64,000 nucleotides of DNA from positions 13,485,936-13,549,935 of the forward strand of contig NC_080422.1 in the NCBI RefSeq assembly GCF_029873635.1. The letters run 5' to 3'. The notes beneath the pieces were generated by a model. The model did no database searches. It was not told the origin of the DNA and was given only the letters and a program-made list of their open reading frames with translations. The stretch's first letter is position 1. The number at the start of each line of letters is the position of its first letter. This stretch comes from Malania oleifera. Lineage: Eukaryota > Streptophyta > Magnoliopsida > Santalales > Ximeniaceae. Below, in pieces: positions 44,837 through 55,107 of the stretch. Position numbers and translations under genes: made by a program.

Positions 44837-46240
44837 ATGGCTGGTGGTTCAAAGAGTTGGGTTAAGGTTGCAATGGAAAGCAAAGAAGGTAGGAAGCAAA
44901 TGATTGAAAATGCTCTTAGGTTTATTGTTGCTAAAGGGGGCAAGAGAGGGCAGTGGGCCGAAAAAAAGGACTCTGAAATTATTGCAAAATATAAGAGACT
45001 AGAGGAAGAAGCAGAGAAAAGGTTTCTGGAGTCGCGCAAACCTCTGCCACCCACAACACTGTATGATGGCCTACAGAACAAGAGAGATGATCATGCTAGC
45101 CCTTTGGAATACTTCAAGAAGTCTGAAATGACTGCGGAACAGGTTCAGGCCATCCCGATGGTTTTGAATGAAAGGATAATGGAATCACTTGGACTTGTGG
45201 GAAGTGAGGAGTCCTCGGAGAGATGCATGAATGAAAATGGAAGCAGTAAGAACCAGTCGTGGGGAGATAGGGTGGTGGAAGATTTTGTCAGTGTCGAATC
45301 GAATGTCCAGGCTGACCAAGATGATGGTTTGAAGGATAAAAATATTGGAAAGAAGGTGAATGAAGATAGCACAATAGTGAGGAACAACAAAAGAGTTCCC
45401 CGGTCAGAGCTATTTGCGAATAACAGGAACCCTAGTTGCTGTACTGCCATTCCTGCATTTCATTCTGATGGTAGTGGAGCAAAACTGAGGTTGTCTGATT
45501 TATCTCGGTCGGAAGACTTATACCAGAAGTGTCTTGTAGGCTACTTTGCTGGGAAACTCCCTAGTAGAGATACTTTGAGTACCTTGGTCAATTCATGGAA
45601 GGTCAGGGTTAACTATATTAAACATGCGGATAGGTGGGTAGTATTCAAGTTTCAGAAGGAAGAAGAGTTGGAAGAGATTCTGTAGCAGGCACCCTATGTG
45701 ATTCAGGGTAGAACATTATATATGAAAAAGATGCCCAAGATGTTCCAATTTGTTCTGAGCATAGGACCACTTTGCCTGTTTGGGTTCAGTTAAGGAACCT
45801 TCCAATCGAGATGTGGAATCCGTTGGCCTTGGGCAGGATTTGCTCTGAGCTGGGTAAGCCAATATGTGCTGATAAGCTTACTATGATGCAAGCTAGAATC
45901 TCTTATGCCAGAGTGCTTGTGGAGATAGATGTTACGAAGAAGATCAAATACTCAATTAAAGTATTCCTCCCTGATGATGAGGAAATGGTGCAAGAAGTTG
46001 TATATGAGAACCTGCCCAGGTTCTGTACTCATTGCAAGTATGTTGGGCACACTGCTGACTTTTGTGGAATTAAGAAAAGGTATGTAGATGCTGTAAAGCC
46101 AAAGGAAATCGAAAGCAACATGCCAGAGGATGGATGCCAAAATGTTAATAAACTGAATGAAAAACAAGTTAAAGGAGATAAAGGAAAAGAAAAGGTGGGG
46201 TCCTCTGTGTATGTGGTTGACACACTAGTTGATCCCATTT
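44837..46240 (+). pseudogene. LINE ORF1 (DUF4283 / zinc-knuckle RNA-binding protein)
   Basis: I take MAGGSKSWVKVAMESKEGRK at 44,837 as the likely start, though an upstream Met at 44,723 is in frame. The first part is basic and charged with a predicted coil (KKDSEIIAKYKRLEEEAEKRF). Then DUF4283: LVGYFAGKLPSRDTLSTLVNSWKVR..RWVVFKF, a stop at 45,683 and frameshift, LPVWVQLRNLPIEMWNPLALGRICSELGKP and an intact CX2CX4HX4C knuckle CTHCKYVGHTADFC (about 46,024-46,065). In L1 elements ORF1p binds element RNA. One stop and one frameshift disable it; otherwise well preserved. Confidence 0.85.
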
Positions 46241-46378
46241 GTTGAGATGTGCCAGACTAGATGGGTTGTAGAAAGATGAGTCGGGTGTGTGATTTATTCC
46301 CTAAGGTTGATTGCGTGAGCACTCAATCTTCTCTGATAATGGAGAGGATTGAGGTGGCTTGTAATGCTACTTTGGGGC

Positions 46379-46393
46379 GGGGGGGGGGGGGGG
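46379..46393 (+). repeat. 15-G run in the LINE
   Basis: GGGGC followed by 15 G lies between ORF1 and ORF2. It could form a G-quadruplex, or may be a sequencing-prone homopolymer. Confidence 0.9.
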
Positions 46394-46734
46394 ATCCTTA
46401 ATGAAGGCCTTGATGCCTTGGTCCTTGAAAATTATGGAAATGCTAGGCTGCAGGGTGGTGGAGTTGGTGATACTCCTGTTGATTCTCAAAGGGATTTTGA
46501 TATTGGGACATGTGGTAATGATGTGAAATGCCATCCTGATCCATGTCGGATTATACCCCAACAAGAGGAATGTGCCGCAAAGGCTAGTGGAGGTACCAAA
46601 ATTGGTTGTTCAAGTCCAACTTATAGAGCTAAAAATGAAGGAAATACTACTATCAAGAACAAAAAAATTGGAAAAAAGGGTAGTGGTCCAATTCAACAAA
46701 CAAAAAAAGGGGGGCCTAGCCCCCAAAATGCATA

Positions 46735-47628
46735 ATGAAGATAGCTGCTTTGAATATTAGGGGCCTTAATATGCCCCTAAAGAAAAAAGGGATTGAGGAT
46801 CTCATTAGGAAAAATAAATTGGATATTATGGGGATTTTGGAAACAAAACTATCTATGGAAAAATTGGAAAAAATAATGAGCAGGAAATTCAGGGGGTGGG
46901 AACAAGTGAATAATTTTGAGTTACATAGGGCTGGAAGAATCCTAATTATCTGGAACTCCCAGAAGGTGAAGATGCGGGTATGTCATAAAAGTGAGCAAGC
47001 CATACACTGCTTGGTTAAATGCCAGGTAACTTCGAATGAATGCCTAATGAGTTTCATTTATGGATTTAATACAATAGGGGCTAGAAGATCACTATGGATG
47101 GACATTTCCCAAACTGGCTGTGCCTTTACCGGGCCTTGGATGCTGTTAGGTGATTTTAATTGTGTTTTGAATAATGAGGAGAAAAGAAATGGGGTTCCAG
47201 TATCAGTATACGATGTGAAAGACATTAGTGACTGTTTCAATGTGGCTGGCTTGACTGACTTAAAATCCTCAGGTTGTTTTCTTACCTGGTCTAATGGGAG
47301 AGTGTGGTGTAAACTTGATAGAGTTATGGTTAATCAAGCTTGGTATTTGAATGGCTGGAATTCTCAGGTTCACTACGAGTTTCCTGGTAGTCTATTTGAT
47401 CACTCAGTCTCTCTGGTGTCCTTGTTTACTGAATTGGATTTGGGGAGACTTCCTTTCAAGTTCTTTAATATATGGGCAACCCACCCTGAGTTCCAAGAGA
47501 GAGTTAGAGAAGTTTGGCAGGAATACTATGATGGGTGTAGACAGTATTGTTTGGTTAGGAAACTACAAGCTTTGAAGAAGCCTTTGAGATCCCTAAATGC
47601 TTGCCACTTCTCCTATATCTTGGTATGA
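46735..47628 (+). pseudogene. LINE ORF2 endonuclease domain
   Basis: Open for 297 codons. It is an apurinic/endonuclease-exonuclease-phosphatase fold with the main catalytic landmarks visible: N7 (LNIRG), E36 (LETKL), Y109-G110 (FIYGF), D140 and N142 (GDFN), T184-W185, and D222-H223 (LFDHS). It nicks target DNA to prime reverse transcription in L1 elements. The frame stops at 47,628 and ORF2 continues in pieces, so the intact endonuclease is no longer fused to the RT. Confidence 0.88.
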
Positions 47629-48324
47629 GCTGAGAGGGCAAGTAATGAACTCCTGGAAATTCAGAGTTAGTTACATGATGACCCTACTTGCCTCCAATTG
47701 CAAAAGGAGCTGCAGTATAAGAAAGATGTAGCAGTAAGATTGGAAAATGCTAACAGGATGTTCTTATCTCAAGTAGCTAAGTGTAAGTTCCTGAGGTGTA
47801 GTGATAGGAACTCTTCTTTCTTCCATGCTCTCCTATGAAGGAACACATGTAGAAATCATATTTCTACTGTTATGAACCATAATGGTGAGCTTACAAAGTC
47901 ATATGACCAGTTGGCATTCGAGTTTGTGACCTTTTATTCTCAACTTCTGGGTATTGAAGAGAGGTGTTCAAAGCCAAATCCCCAGGTAGTAAATGGGGGA
48001 GTTGTGTTGAATGAATCAAGAAGAAATGACATGTTAAGACCTATATCAGAAGAGGAGATAAAATAGGCTTTTTTTAGTATTGGGAATGATAAAGCTCCAG
48101 GCCCTGATGGTTACTCTGCAGGTTTCTATAAGAAGGCTTGGAATACCATTAGCCATGAATTCTGTCTAGCAATAAAGGAGTTCTTTCAGAGTGGCAAAAT
48201 CTTAAAACAGATAAATCATACTGCTATTGTTCTAATTCCTAAGACTAGTCATGCCTATATAGTAAGTGATTATCGTCCAATATCCTACTGCAATGTTCTG
48301 TATAAAGTCATTGCTAAATTGATC
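47629..48324 (+). pseudogene. LINE ORF2 RT, first part
   Basis: Decayed linker (LQKELQYKKDVAVRLENANRMFLSQVAKCKFLRCSDRNSSFFHALL), then SEEEIK*AFFSIGNDKAPGPDGYSAGFYKKAWN and IVLIPKTSHAYIVSDYRPISYCNVLYKVIAKLI, the first RT blocks of L1. The coding sequence is cut at 48,324 by a solo LTR and resumes at 50,882. Confidence 0.85.
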
Positions 48325-50876
48325 TGAAACGCACCGAACCCTTAAACCCAGGTTTGGCGCATTATACCAGATAATATCCTAATAATCATGATCCATAACA
48401 TACGCAGCGAAAAACATGAACAAAATCTCCATATAACATAACACTAGAGTTTACTAATTCTAACTATAATCCATATTAAATCATCCATCACCTGCATTTC
48501 AATAAATCTACATAACTCCCAAAACAATTCAGTATTTTCACAATCATTTCTTACTCAATAGCCTTAAAACATAAAAGCATAAAACATAAATATTTACGTT
48601 CCCCAAAATTAATATAGGAATATACCATTTTCTTCTTCTATTTCCCAATAATGCTATAAAAACCTCGAGCTTTCAAAACACGATCTTAAAGAAAACTTGA
48701 AAAAAATAAATTCATATTCGGGTGAGACACATCTCAGTAAGGGAAGAAACCATATATTAAAACAGTGTGTGGCCAACATGAGTTTATAGATAACATAATA
48801 TTTAACATTTGAAAATCCTTAACATAATTTCTGAAATCATTCCCTGATCCTAATCAAACACATGCAAATGTTTAACCCACGAGATTACCCGAGGATAAGG
48901 GCGATTACCCGCCCATACAAGTAGCATCCCTCTGCTCTGATACATTTAGCAACCCAAAGGTCACAATTTAAGCATACTAGGGCACTCACCTTACTCAGTA
49001 AGCCCTCAAGTGTTAGATTAATCTCGTACTCACACCATTCAACAATAGCTTATCAGTAAAGGCCCTAAGGATAGGGAAATCTACCCACCCATACAAGTAG
49101 GTTCCCTCTGCCCTAGTACATTATACGGCTACTGCCACATCTGTAGCTACTAATGCACTCGCCTTACTCAGCAAGCCCTCGGGCGAAAGGTACGCCTCGC
49201 CCAATCGTAACATGTTCTACGTACATACATACTTCTATTATGATAATACATCATTCTTTTCTGTCATTATACATTTATGCATATTCATTCATGTTCATAA
49301 CTTAATGTTGCATTTCGTTTCACTTTAAGTGACTCTTTCCAATTTACATCATTTACCATTGTCATTTCATTTCATTGTCATTTCATCTTCATTTCATTGC
49401 ATAACATTTCATTTCATTACTTCGTACTATAGCTGGTCTTTAGCCATCACCAATTAGTCTACATAGAAACGTGCTAGATCTGCTAACACAACTCCTTTTA
49501 GCTATCATCAGTTAGTTTACACAGAAGTGTGCTAGATCTGCTAACATGGCTTTCTTTTAGTTGTCTTACATTTACATGGTTGCATTTAACATACACAGGC
49601 AACATTGTCCATATCATATTTTATTTTCATTGCTTTACTTACTTAGCCTGCATCTCATACATTTAACATATATTTGCACAGAATCTCATGCCACACAATT
49701 TAGTAATAAAATTCATACACTACCTGTAAAATAAACCAACCAACATTTAATGTTTATATACTGAAAATACATTTCATTTCTTACTTAATTATCCTTAAAA
49801 TATTTCCCACTTTCCTCAGTTCATTTTCGCATATACATATCTAATAAACAACCCTAAACTCGAAGGAAATATAATTTATACAGTTGACATTTTACCCATA
49901 CCGAAAGATATACACGTACATATGACACAATTTATTTTTTCATTAAATTCATAAAAATTCTGATTTAATATATATTTTTCCCCTTACCAGATTTCTTGAA
50001 CTATGCCAACAGGGACTTTGAAAAATACCTGCAGCGCTCACCCGGACCCTGAAATTAAATTCCTAGTTCTAATAAATTATGATAAAATATTAATTTAGTA
50101 CTTCCTAGGACCATAATTCCAAAATAAATAATAATACCCTTAAATTTAGCCAAATTCGCAAATCCCACTCGCGCTTTGGAGTAGGGCCTAGAAAATCCCA
50201 ATTGAAAAATTACCTACGCCAAAATGACGATGACGACGACTAGGACCCCATGGTGGTGTCCGTTCATCGATTTAACCACATATTAATGGCAAAATTGAGA
50301 AAATGGGAAAAAATTACCTTTCCTGAGGAGCAGTGCCTAAGCCATTCTCATGAAAAATCTGCTTCAGCAGAAATGTCGGCAGCGGAACCAGGGTTCCAAC
50401 GGCACCTTCCGTTTACCGATCCGTCGCAAACTCGCTGAATAATTAAGAGAAGGAGAGAGACGAAGACGGAGTGGCTGGCATGCAGAAATATTTTTCAGAG
50501 GAGGGGGGGCGTGCAGCTCCTGTCTTCTTCTTCCTTCTTCTTTCTTCTTCTTCCTTCTTCTTTCGTTTTTCTTCTTTCTTCTAATCTCTCTATCAATAAC
50601 TTAACTTTACATATATATTATATATTACTTTAACTTATATATATATATATATATATTAACTTACTTAGATATAGAGATATTATTATTTTTAAATCCAATA
50701 CAATAATATTTAATTATTTAATTTATCTTAATTTAATTTAATTTCTTTAATTTTTATTTTTTTAATTTAATTTTTTTTCTTTTTCCCACGTCATTACTTT
50801 TATTTATTTATTTGTTATTTTATTATTATTTTTTTTCTAAATTATTTTAATCATTTTAAATTTTCGGGTCTTTACA
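48325..50876 (-). mobile_element. Gypsy-type solo LTR in LINE, TSD TGATC
   Basis: On the minus strand TGTAAAGACCCGAAAATT (from 50,876) to ..GGTTCGGTGCGTTTCA (48,325), 2552 bp. It is flanked by TGATC at 48,320-48,324 and 50,877-50,881, and the LINE RT reading is continuous across it. It has the hairpin motif CTGAGATGTGTCTCACCC (minus, about 48,720-48,738). A roughly 165-bp tandem duplication (48,890-49,010 against 49,060-49,190; CCCATACAAGTAG, CCTTACTCAG.AAGCCCTC) occupies the minisatellite position. The CT-rich leader region is at 50,440-50,590. Confidence 0.92.
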
Positions 50877-50881
50877 TGATC

Positions 50882-52340
50882 TCTGGTAGAATTAAACCAT
50901 GCCTGGAAGACCTGATAAACCCAGCCCAAGCGGAATTTGTCAAAGGGAGAAATATGGTGGAAAATGTATACCTGGTGCAAGAATTGATAAGAGGGTACAA
51001 AAGGAAAAGAATTTCCCCTCGATGCCTATTGAAAATTGATTTGAAAAAGGCTTATGACTCTGTTTCGTGGGCCTTCCTGAAGGATATGTTGGTGATTTAA
51101 ATTTCCCTGATCAAATGATCTCTTGGATCATGGAGTGTGTCTCACGACTTCCTTCTCTGTATCACTATATGGAAGGCTCAATGGATTTTTCAAGGGGAGG
51201 AAGGGGCTTAGGCAGGGTGATCCTTTGTCTCCCTTGCTGTTTGTATCTGTGTGGAGTACTTGTCAAGGCTACTCAAATCATTGGAGGTTAAAGCTAATTT
51301 TAAATTTCATCCCAAGTGTGATGAACTGAAGATTACACACTTGGCCTTTGCCGATGATCTCATGCTGTTCTCTAGGGGAGATGCAGTTTCAGTTGGCTAC
51401 CTAATGGAGTGCTTGAAGGAATTCTCTCCGTGCTCTGGCCTCTCTGCAAAAAACTTGAAATCAAACCTGTATCAGGCTGGCATGAAACCACGAGATTTGG
51501 AGGTTATCTTGAATCAAACTGGATTCAAAGAGGGTGATTTTCCTTTCAGATACCTGGGAGTCCCTATGTTGTCTTCTAAACTGAATGCCGCCCACTACAG
51601 GCCTTTGATTGATAGAATTGCTGGGTTGTTTAAAGTGTGGCCTGGGCATACTCTAACATATGCTGGTAGATTAGAAATAATTAATTCAATTATCCAAGGG
51701 ATAGAATGCTTTTGGCTTGCTATTTTTCCAATTCCAAGGAATGTTCTAAACCAAGTAATCAAGCTATGTCGTGTATTCCTATGGGGTGGTAGAAGGAGGG
51801 CTTTGGTTGCTTGGTGGGAAATCTGCAAGCCAAAACAAGAAGGTGGCTTAGGTGTGGTTGACCTCAAGACATGGAACAGAGCTTTGTTGTCCAAAGCATT
51901 GTGGAATATTCAAGCAAAGAAGGATTGTTTATGGACGAAATGGATCCATCAATTCTACTTGAAGGAGGCCAGAATCTGGTATGCTGCAGCCAGAAAAATG
52001 ACTCCCCCCTATTCAAAAGCTTGGTTGAAATCAAGGACCAGCTAGTACTGAATTCTGGGAGTGTGGCTGCTGCCATAGAAACTATGGAAAGAATGGGAAG
52101 AGGTTCGCATACACTCTATGATTTCTGGAGGGAGAAGTGCCAAGTCATGTCTTGGACAAAGTCTATATGGTATAATGGAACTACTCCGAAGTATGCTTTC
52201 TGCTTGTGGCTGGGTTGGAAGGGAAAGCTTCCAACTTGTGACAAGTTAAAAGAAGTTGAGATTGATGTAAGATGTACCTTCTGTAATAGTGATATGGAGA
52301 CTCTTGATCACCTTTTCTTCGGCTGCAAATACTCGGCGGA
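50882..52340 (+). pseudogene. LINE ORF2 RT core and zf-RVT start
   Basis: RT blocks: SGRIKPCLEDLINPAQAEFVKGRNMVENVYLVQELI, LLKIDLKKAYDSVSWAFL, frameshifts, GLRQGDPLSPLLF, and then a 264-residue frame (51,251-52,045) with ITHLAFADDLMLFSRGD. The catalytic FADD is intact. Then LGVPM..PLIDRI..W and GRLEIINSIIQGIECFW. The zf-RVT part has WYNGTTPKYAFCLWLGWKGKLPTCDKL, CTFCN..ETLDHLFFGCKYSA. It is cut at 52,340 by a second solo LTR. Confidence 0.88.
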
Positions 52341-52422
52341 TGTAGTGACCCGAAGAATAATAGCATTTTAAGTATTAAAGAGGGAGAGAAAATAGAAACA
52401 GAAACAGAAGGAGGCCATAGAC

Positions 52423-52691
52423 TTTGTCGACAAATGCTCCGCGTTCATCGATGACATTGCATTTTGGAGATAATATTAAATAATCATAAATTTAGGAAAT
52501 TGCCCAGCTTCGTCGACGAACACAGGGTCTCGTCAACGAAGGTCTTCAGAATTTTGTCGATGAGAAAATACCGAGAGACGATCCGAGCTACTCTGAATTT
52601 CATCGACGAACACAGGGTCTCGTCGACGAATTTTGTGAAAGGCTTGTCCACGAGGTGACGTGTCTCATCAACGAACCTAGGCCTATAAATA
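52423..52691 (+). promoter_or_regulatory. LTR promoter with about nine GTCGAC near-palindromes
   Basis: TTTGTCGACAAA (52,423-52,434), TTCATCGATGAC (52,444), CTTCGTCGACGAA (52,508), CTCGTCAACGAA (52,529), TTTGTCGATGAG (52,553), TTTCATCGACGAA (52,598), CTCGTCGACGAA (52,619), CTTGTCCACGAGG (52,643) and TCTCATCAACGAA (52,663). TATAAATA lies at 52,684-52,691, then a CT-rich leader. Confidence 0.58.
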
Positions 52692-53190
52692 GTGGAAACC
52701 CGGGAATTTTTTACCATTTTTCACCGAGCTCTCTCTCCTCTCTCTCTCTCTCTCTTTACGCCTCCCTCTCCCTTTTTTCTTCCATTCCGGCTCCACCAGT
52801 CGCCGGATCGACGATCCGAAGCTACCACGACACTCTTGGTGGAGTTCTCTGTGAATCTACCAGAGTGGATCGTCAGGAAAGAGAAGTTGGATTTCATCCC
52901 AAATTTAGGGTAAGGACTTTTATCCAGTTTTTGACTTCCTGACAGTTATAGGAAATAATGTAGGCAGAAAAATACTGATGTTTAGTTCTGGCAAATATAG
53001 GTTTCAGGATGTTGTGTAGGAGGCCCTGCGGGAGTTAGGCTAGTATTCCATAGGGGCTTTTCAAAGTTAAGGTAAGGGAAATATGCTATGCTAGGAAAAT
53101 TCTAAATATTATACAGTGTATTTATTTACGAAAATTATGTATTAAAGTATGGTGTGGCTTGTGAATATGTATGTAGTATGGGGATATGTT

Positions 53191-53365
53191 TTACGAATTG
53201 TAGTTTCATGATTTTTATGAATTTCAGTACCATGATTTTACGGATTAAAGTACTATGATCATGTGAACTTCAGTACCATGATTTTACGGATTTTAGTACC
53301 ATGATTATATGACTCTCAGTACCATGATTATACGAATTCTAGTATTACGAATATGCAGTTCCATG
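53191..53365 (+). repeat. LTR minisatellite, about 24-bp unit
   Basis: About six imperfect units like TTCAGTACCATGATTTTACG followed by GA. Confidence 0.8.
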
Positions 53366-54357
53366 TTATGATTATTCAGATTTCAGTACGTTATGCAGCA
53401 TCATGGTTATTATGATTACTTCAGAATCATGGTAAATCATATAGATATATATAGAAATATATTATATGATATCAGACCCTATTAGACTTGCAGCTACAGA
53501 GCACGGTACCGTTGCTACAGATACTATGTTACTTTATGAGTACAACCACCTATTTATATAATACGTGGTATGGTCGACCACCCAGGCCATTGAAGAGGTT
53601 AGACTCCCCATCCAGATATGGGTTGAGGTGGGCCGGTCGATTGACGGAGTTCAGTGATTTATACCTGGTTGGCTAGCCAGGGTAAATCCAGCCTACGGGC
53701 CCGCACAACCTTGTCATGAGGGGCATGTCATGACACAGATAGCCACAGGGAACAGTTTCAGTTACTAGTACTTATGTATTGATTTATAGAAAAAGGGATC
53801 CTACTTATGTACACTAGAAGTATTTTGAATTATAACCATAATACGGATATGTTAAGCAATAGGGAAAAAGGGGAGGTGTACTTATTATTTGTACTTGTGT
53901 ACTCAGTTATTCATGTTTATATGAAACAAATTTCAGGATATATAGTAGCTCATTTGCCACATACTAGTAATAACATATTTCTTCTTATTGAGCGTTGGCT
54001 CATCCCAGTATTGAAATATTTTTCAGGTGATCCAGGTAGGCGAGTAGACCAGGCTCGTAAGTAGAGGGGCGTCTGTAGTGCCCTGTCAGAGAGTGAGTAT
54101 CATTTTGGGAACGTTTTTGTAAACCCTAGCTAGCTGAGGGTATTTTTGGGAAACAAATACATGTACATATTTTGGAAACATGTAGTACTCTGGTATTATG
54201 TGGTACTGTATATAATGGTTATGGTTATGTTTGTATGATTTCCGCTTCTTACTGTTTAGGTTTATGAATGGGTTTTTCCTCAGTATGGTATCAGAGCATG
54301 TAGAATATTATAATATGAAAAAAAAAATCAGTTAATTAAGCAGGTTGTTACAGCAGA

Positions 54358-54631
54358 AGTGTGGGGTTGCATAAGGAAGTGGATGGGAATTAAAATGGCC
54401 ATGACTTCAATTAAGGCAGCGGTGAAATGGTTACATAAAGAAGCAAAAGGCAATGGAGTTCGCTCTGCTGGGAAGAAAATTGGCTTGGCTACTTCTGTGT
54501 ATTGTATTTGGCACTCTAGGAATAGGAAAAGATTCGATAATCATGTTATTCCTCCTATAGATTTAATTAGTGCCATACAAAGACATATCTATAGGGCGAT
54601 TTTTGATAAATTTGACATGTTCTCAGTTTGA
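54358..54631 (+). pseudogene. LINE ORF2 C-terminal end
   Basis: EVWGCIRKWMGIKMAMTSIKAAVKWLHKEAKGNG..SVYCIWHSRNRKRFDNHVIPPIDLISAIQRHIYRAIFDKF then a stop. This is the last part of the zf-RVT region and tail of plant L1 ORF2. A 3' UTR of about 200 bp and the A-tail follow. Confidence 0.85.
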
Positions 54632-54867
54632 TATTATTGGGCATGTTTGTTGTCCTTGGAACATCTTTGAGTATTGATAGTTTGAGTGGCCAGTTCCTTG
54701 GCCCCTGGGTATGCCCAGGTTTGATGTATTTCGGGACTCTTAACTTGTATTGTCAGTGTGGTAACAAGATGACCTGGGTATGTCCAGCGTAGTTGTATAT
54801 ATGTTCACTTGATCAATATATTTACCCTATTGATAAAAAAAAAAAAAAAGAAAAAGAACCAGTTATG

Positions 54868-55049
54868 CAATGCTACACCTTTAGCAAATTTTTTTTTAAA
54901 CAAACCAATATATATACCTTCATGACTTAAAATTTTAATACAGAGAAAGCACAAGTCATGAAGGCATTTAAGCACACAAGCAAGGCATAAAATATATTCT
55001 ATATAAGTTCAATTCTTGCTTTCATAAATGTATGTGTGTGTGTGTGTGT

Positions 55050-55107
<58 letters not shown>

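Larger units (their letters stand above)
52341..54352 (+). mobile_element. Gypsy-type solo LTR in LINE, TSD GCGGA/GCAGA
   Basis: TGTAGTGACCCG..GGTTGTTACA, 2012 bp. Flanks GCGGA (52,336-52,340) and GCAGA (54,353-54,357) differ at one base. It splits LINE zf-RVT between GCKYSA and EVWGCI. Order: palindrome cluster, TATAAATA, CT-rich leader, donor-like TTAGGGTAAGG (52,906-52,915), 24-bp minisatellite, TTATTGAGCGTTGGCTCATCCC, acceptor-like TTTTTCAG (54,019-54,026). It shares GAGAAAATACCGAGAG with the solo LTR at 30,104. Confidence 0.92.
44598..54855 (+). mobile_element. L1-type LINE, about 5.7 kb net, with two solo LTRs
   Basis: Flanked by GAACCAGTTATG at 44,586-44,597 and 54,856-54,867 (12-bp target-site duplication). 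It ends in an A-rich tail (from about 54,836). It carries ORF1 (DUF4283 and CCHC zinc knuckle) and ORF2 (endonuclease, reverse transcriptase, zf-RVT). It is interrupted by LTRs at 48,325-50,876 and 52,341-54,352. Without these and their duplications the element is about 5.7 kb, near full length for plant L1. It is inserted on the plus strand into the minus-strand TR-GAG-like element. Confidence 0.93.

Noticed and set aside
44837..46245. DUF4283/zinc-knuckle protein as a host gene
   Set aside because: It is bracketed by the LINE TSD, collinear with ORF2 and carries a stop and frameshift; it is LINE ORF1.
50250..50438. 62-residue frame in the 48,325 solo LTR
   Set aside because: It lies in the antisense of the LTR leader, with no homologous frame in other LTRs.
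52464..52717. Open frames on both strands giving repeated FVDEHRVSSTK-like peptides
   Set aside because: They arise from reading through the GTCGAC palindrome cluster in the solo LTR; the peptide repeats mirror the DNA repeats and no start context or family exists.
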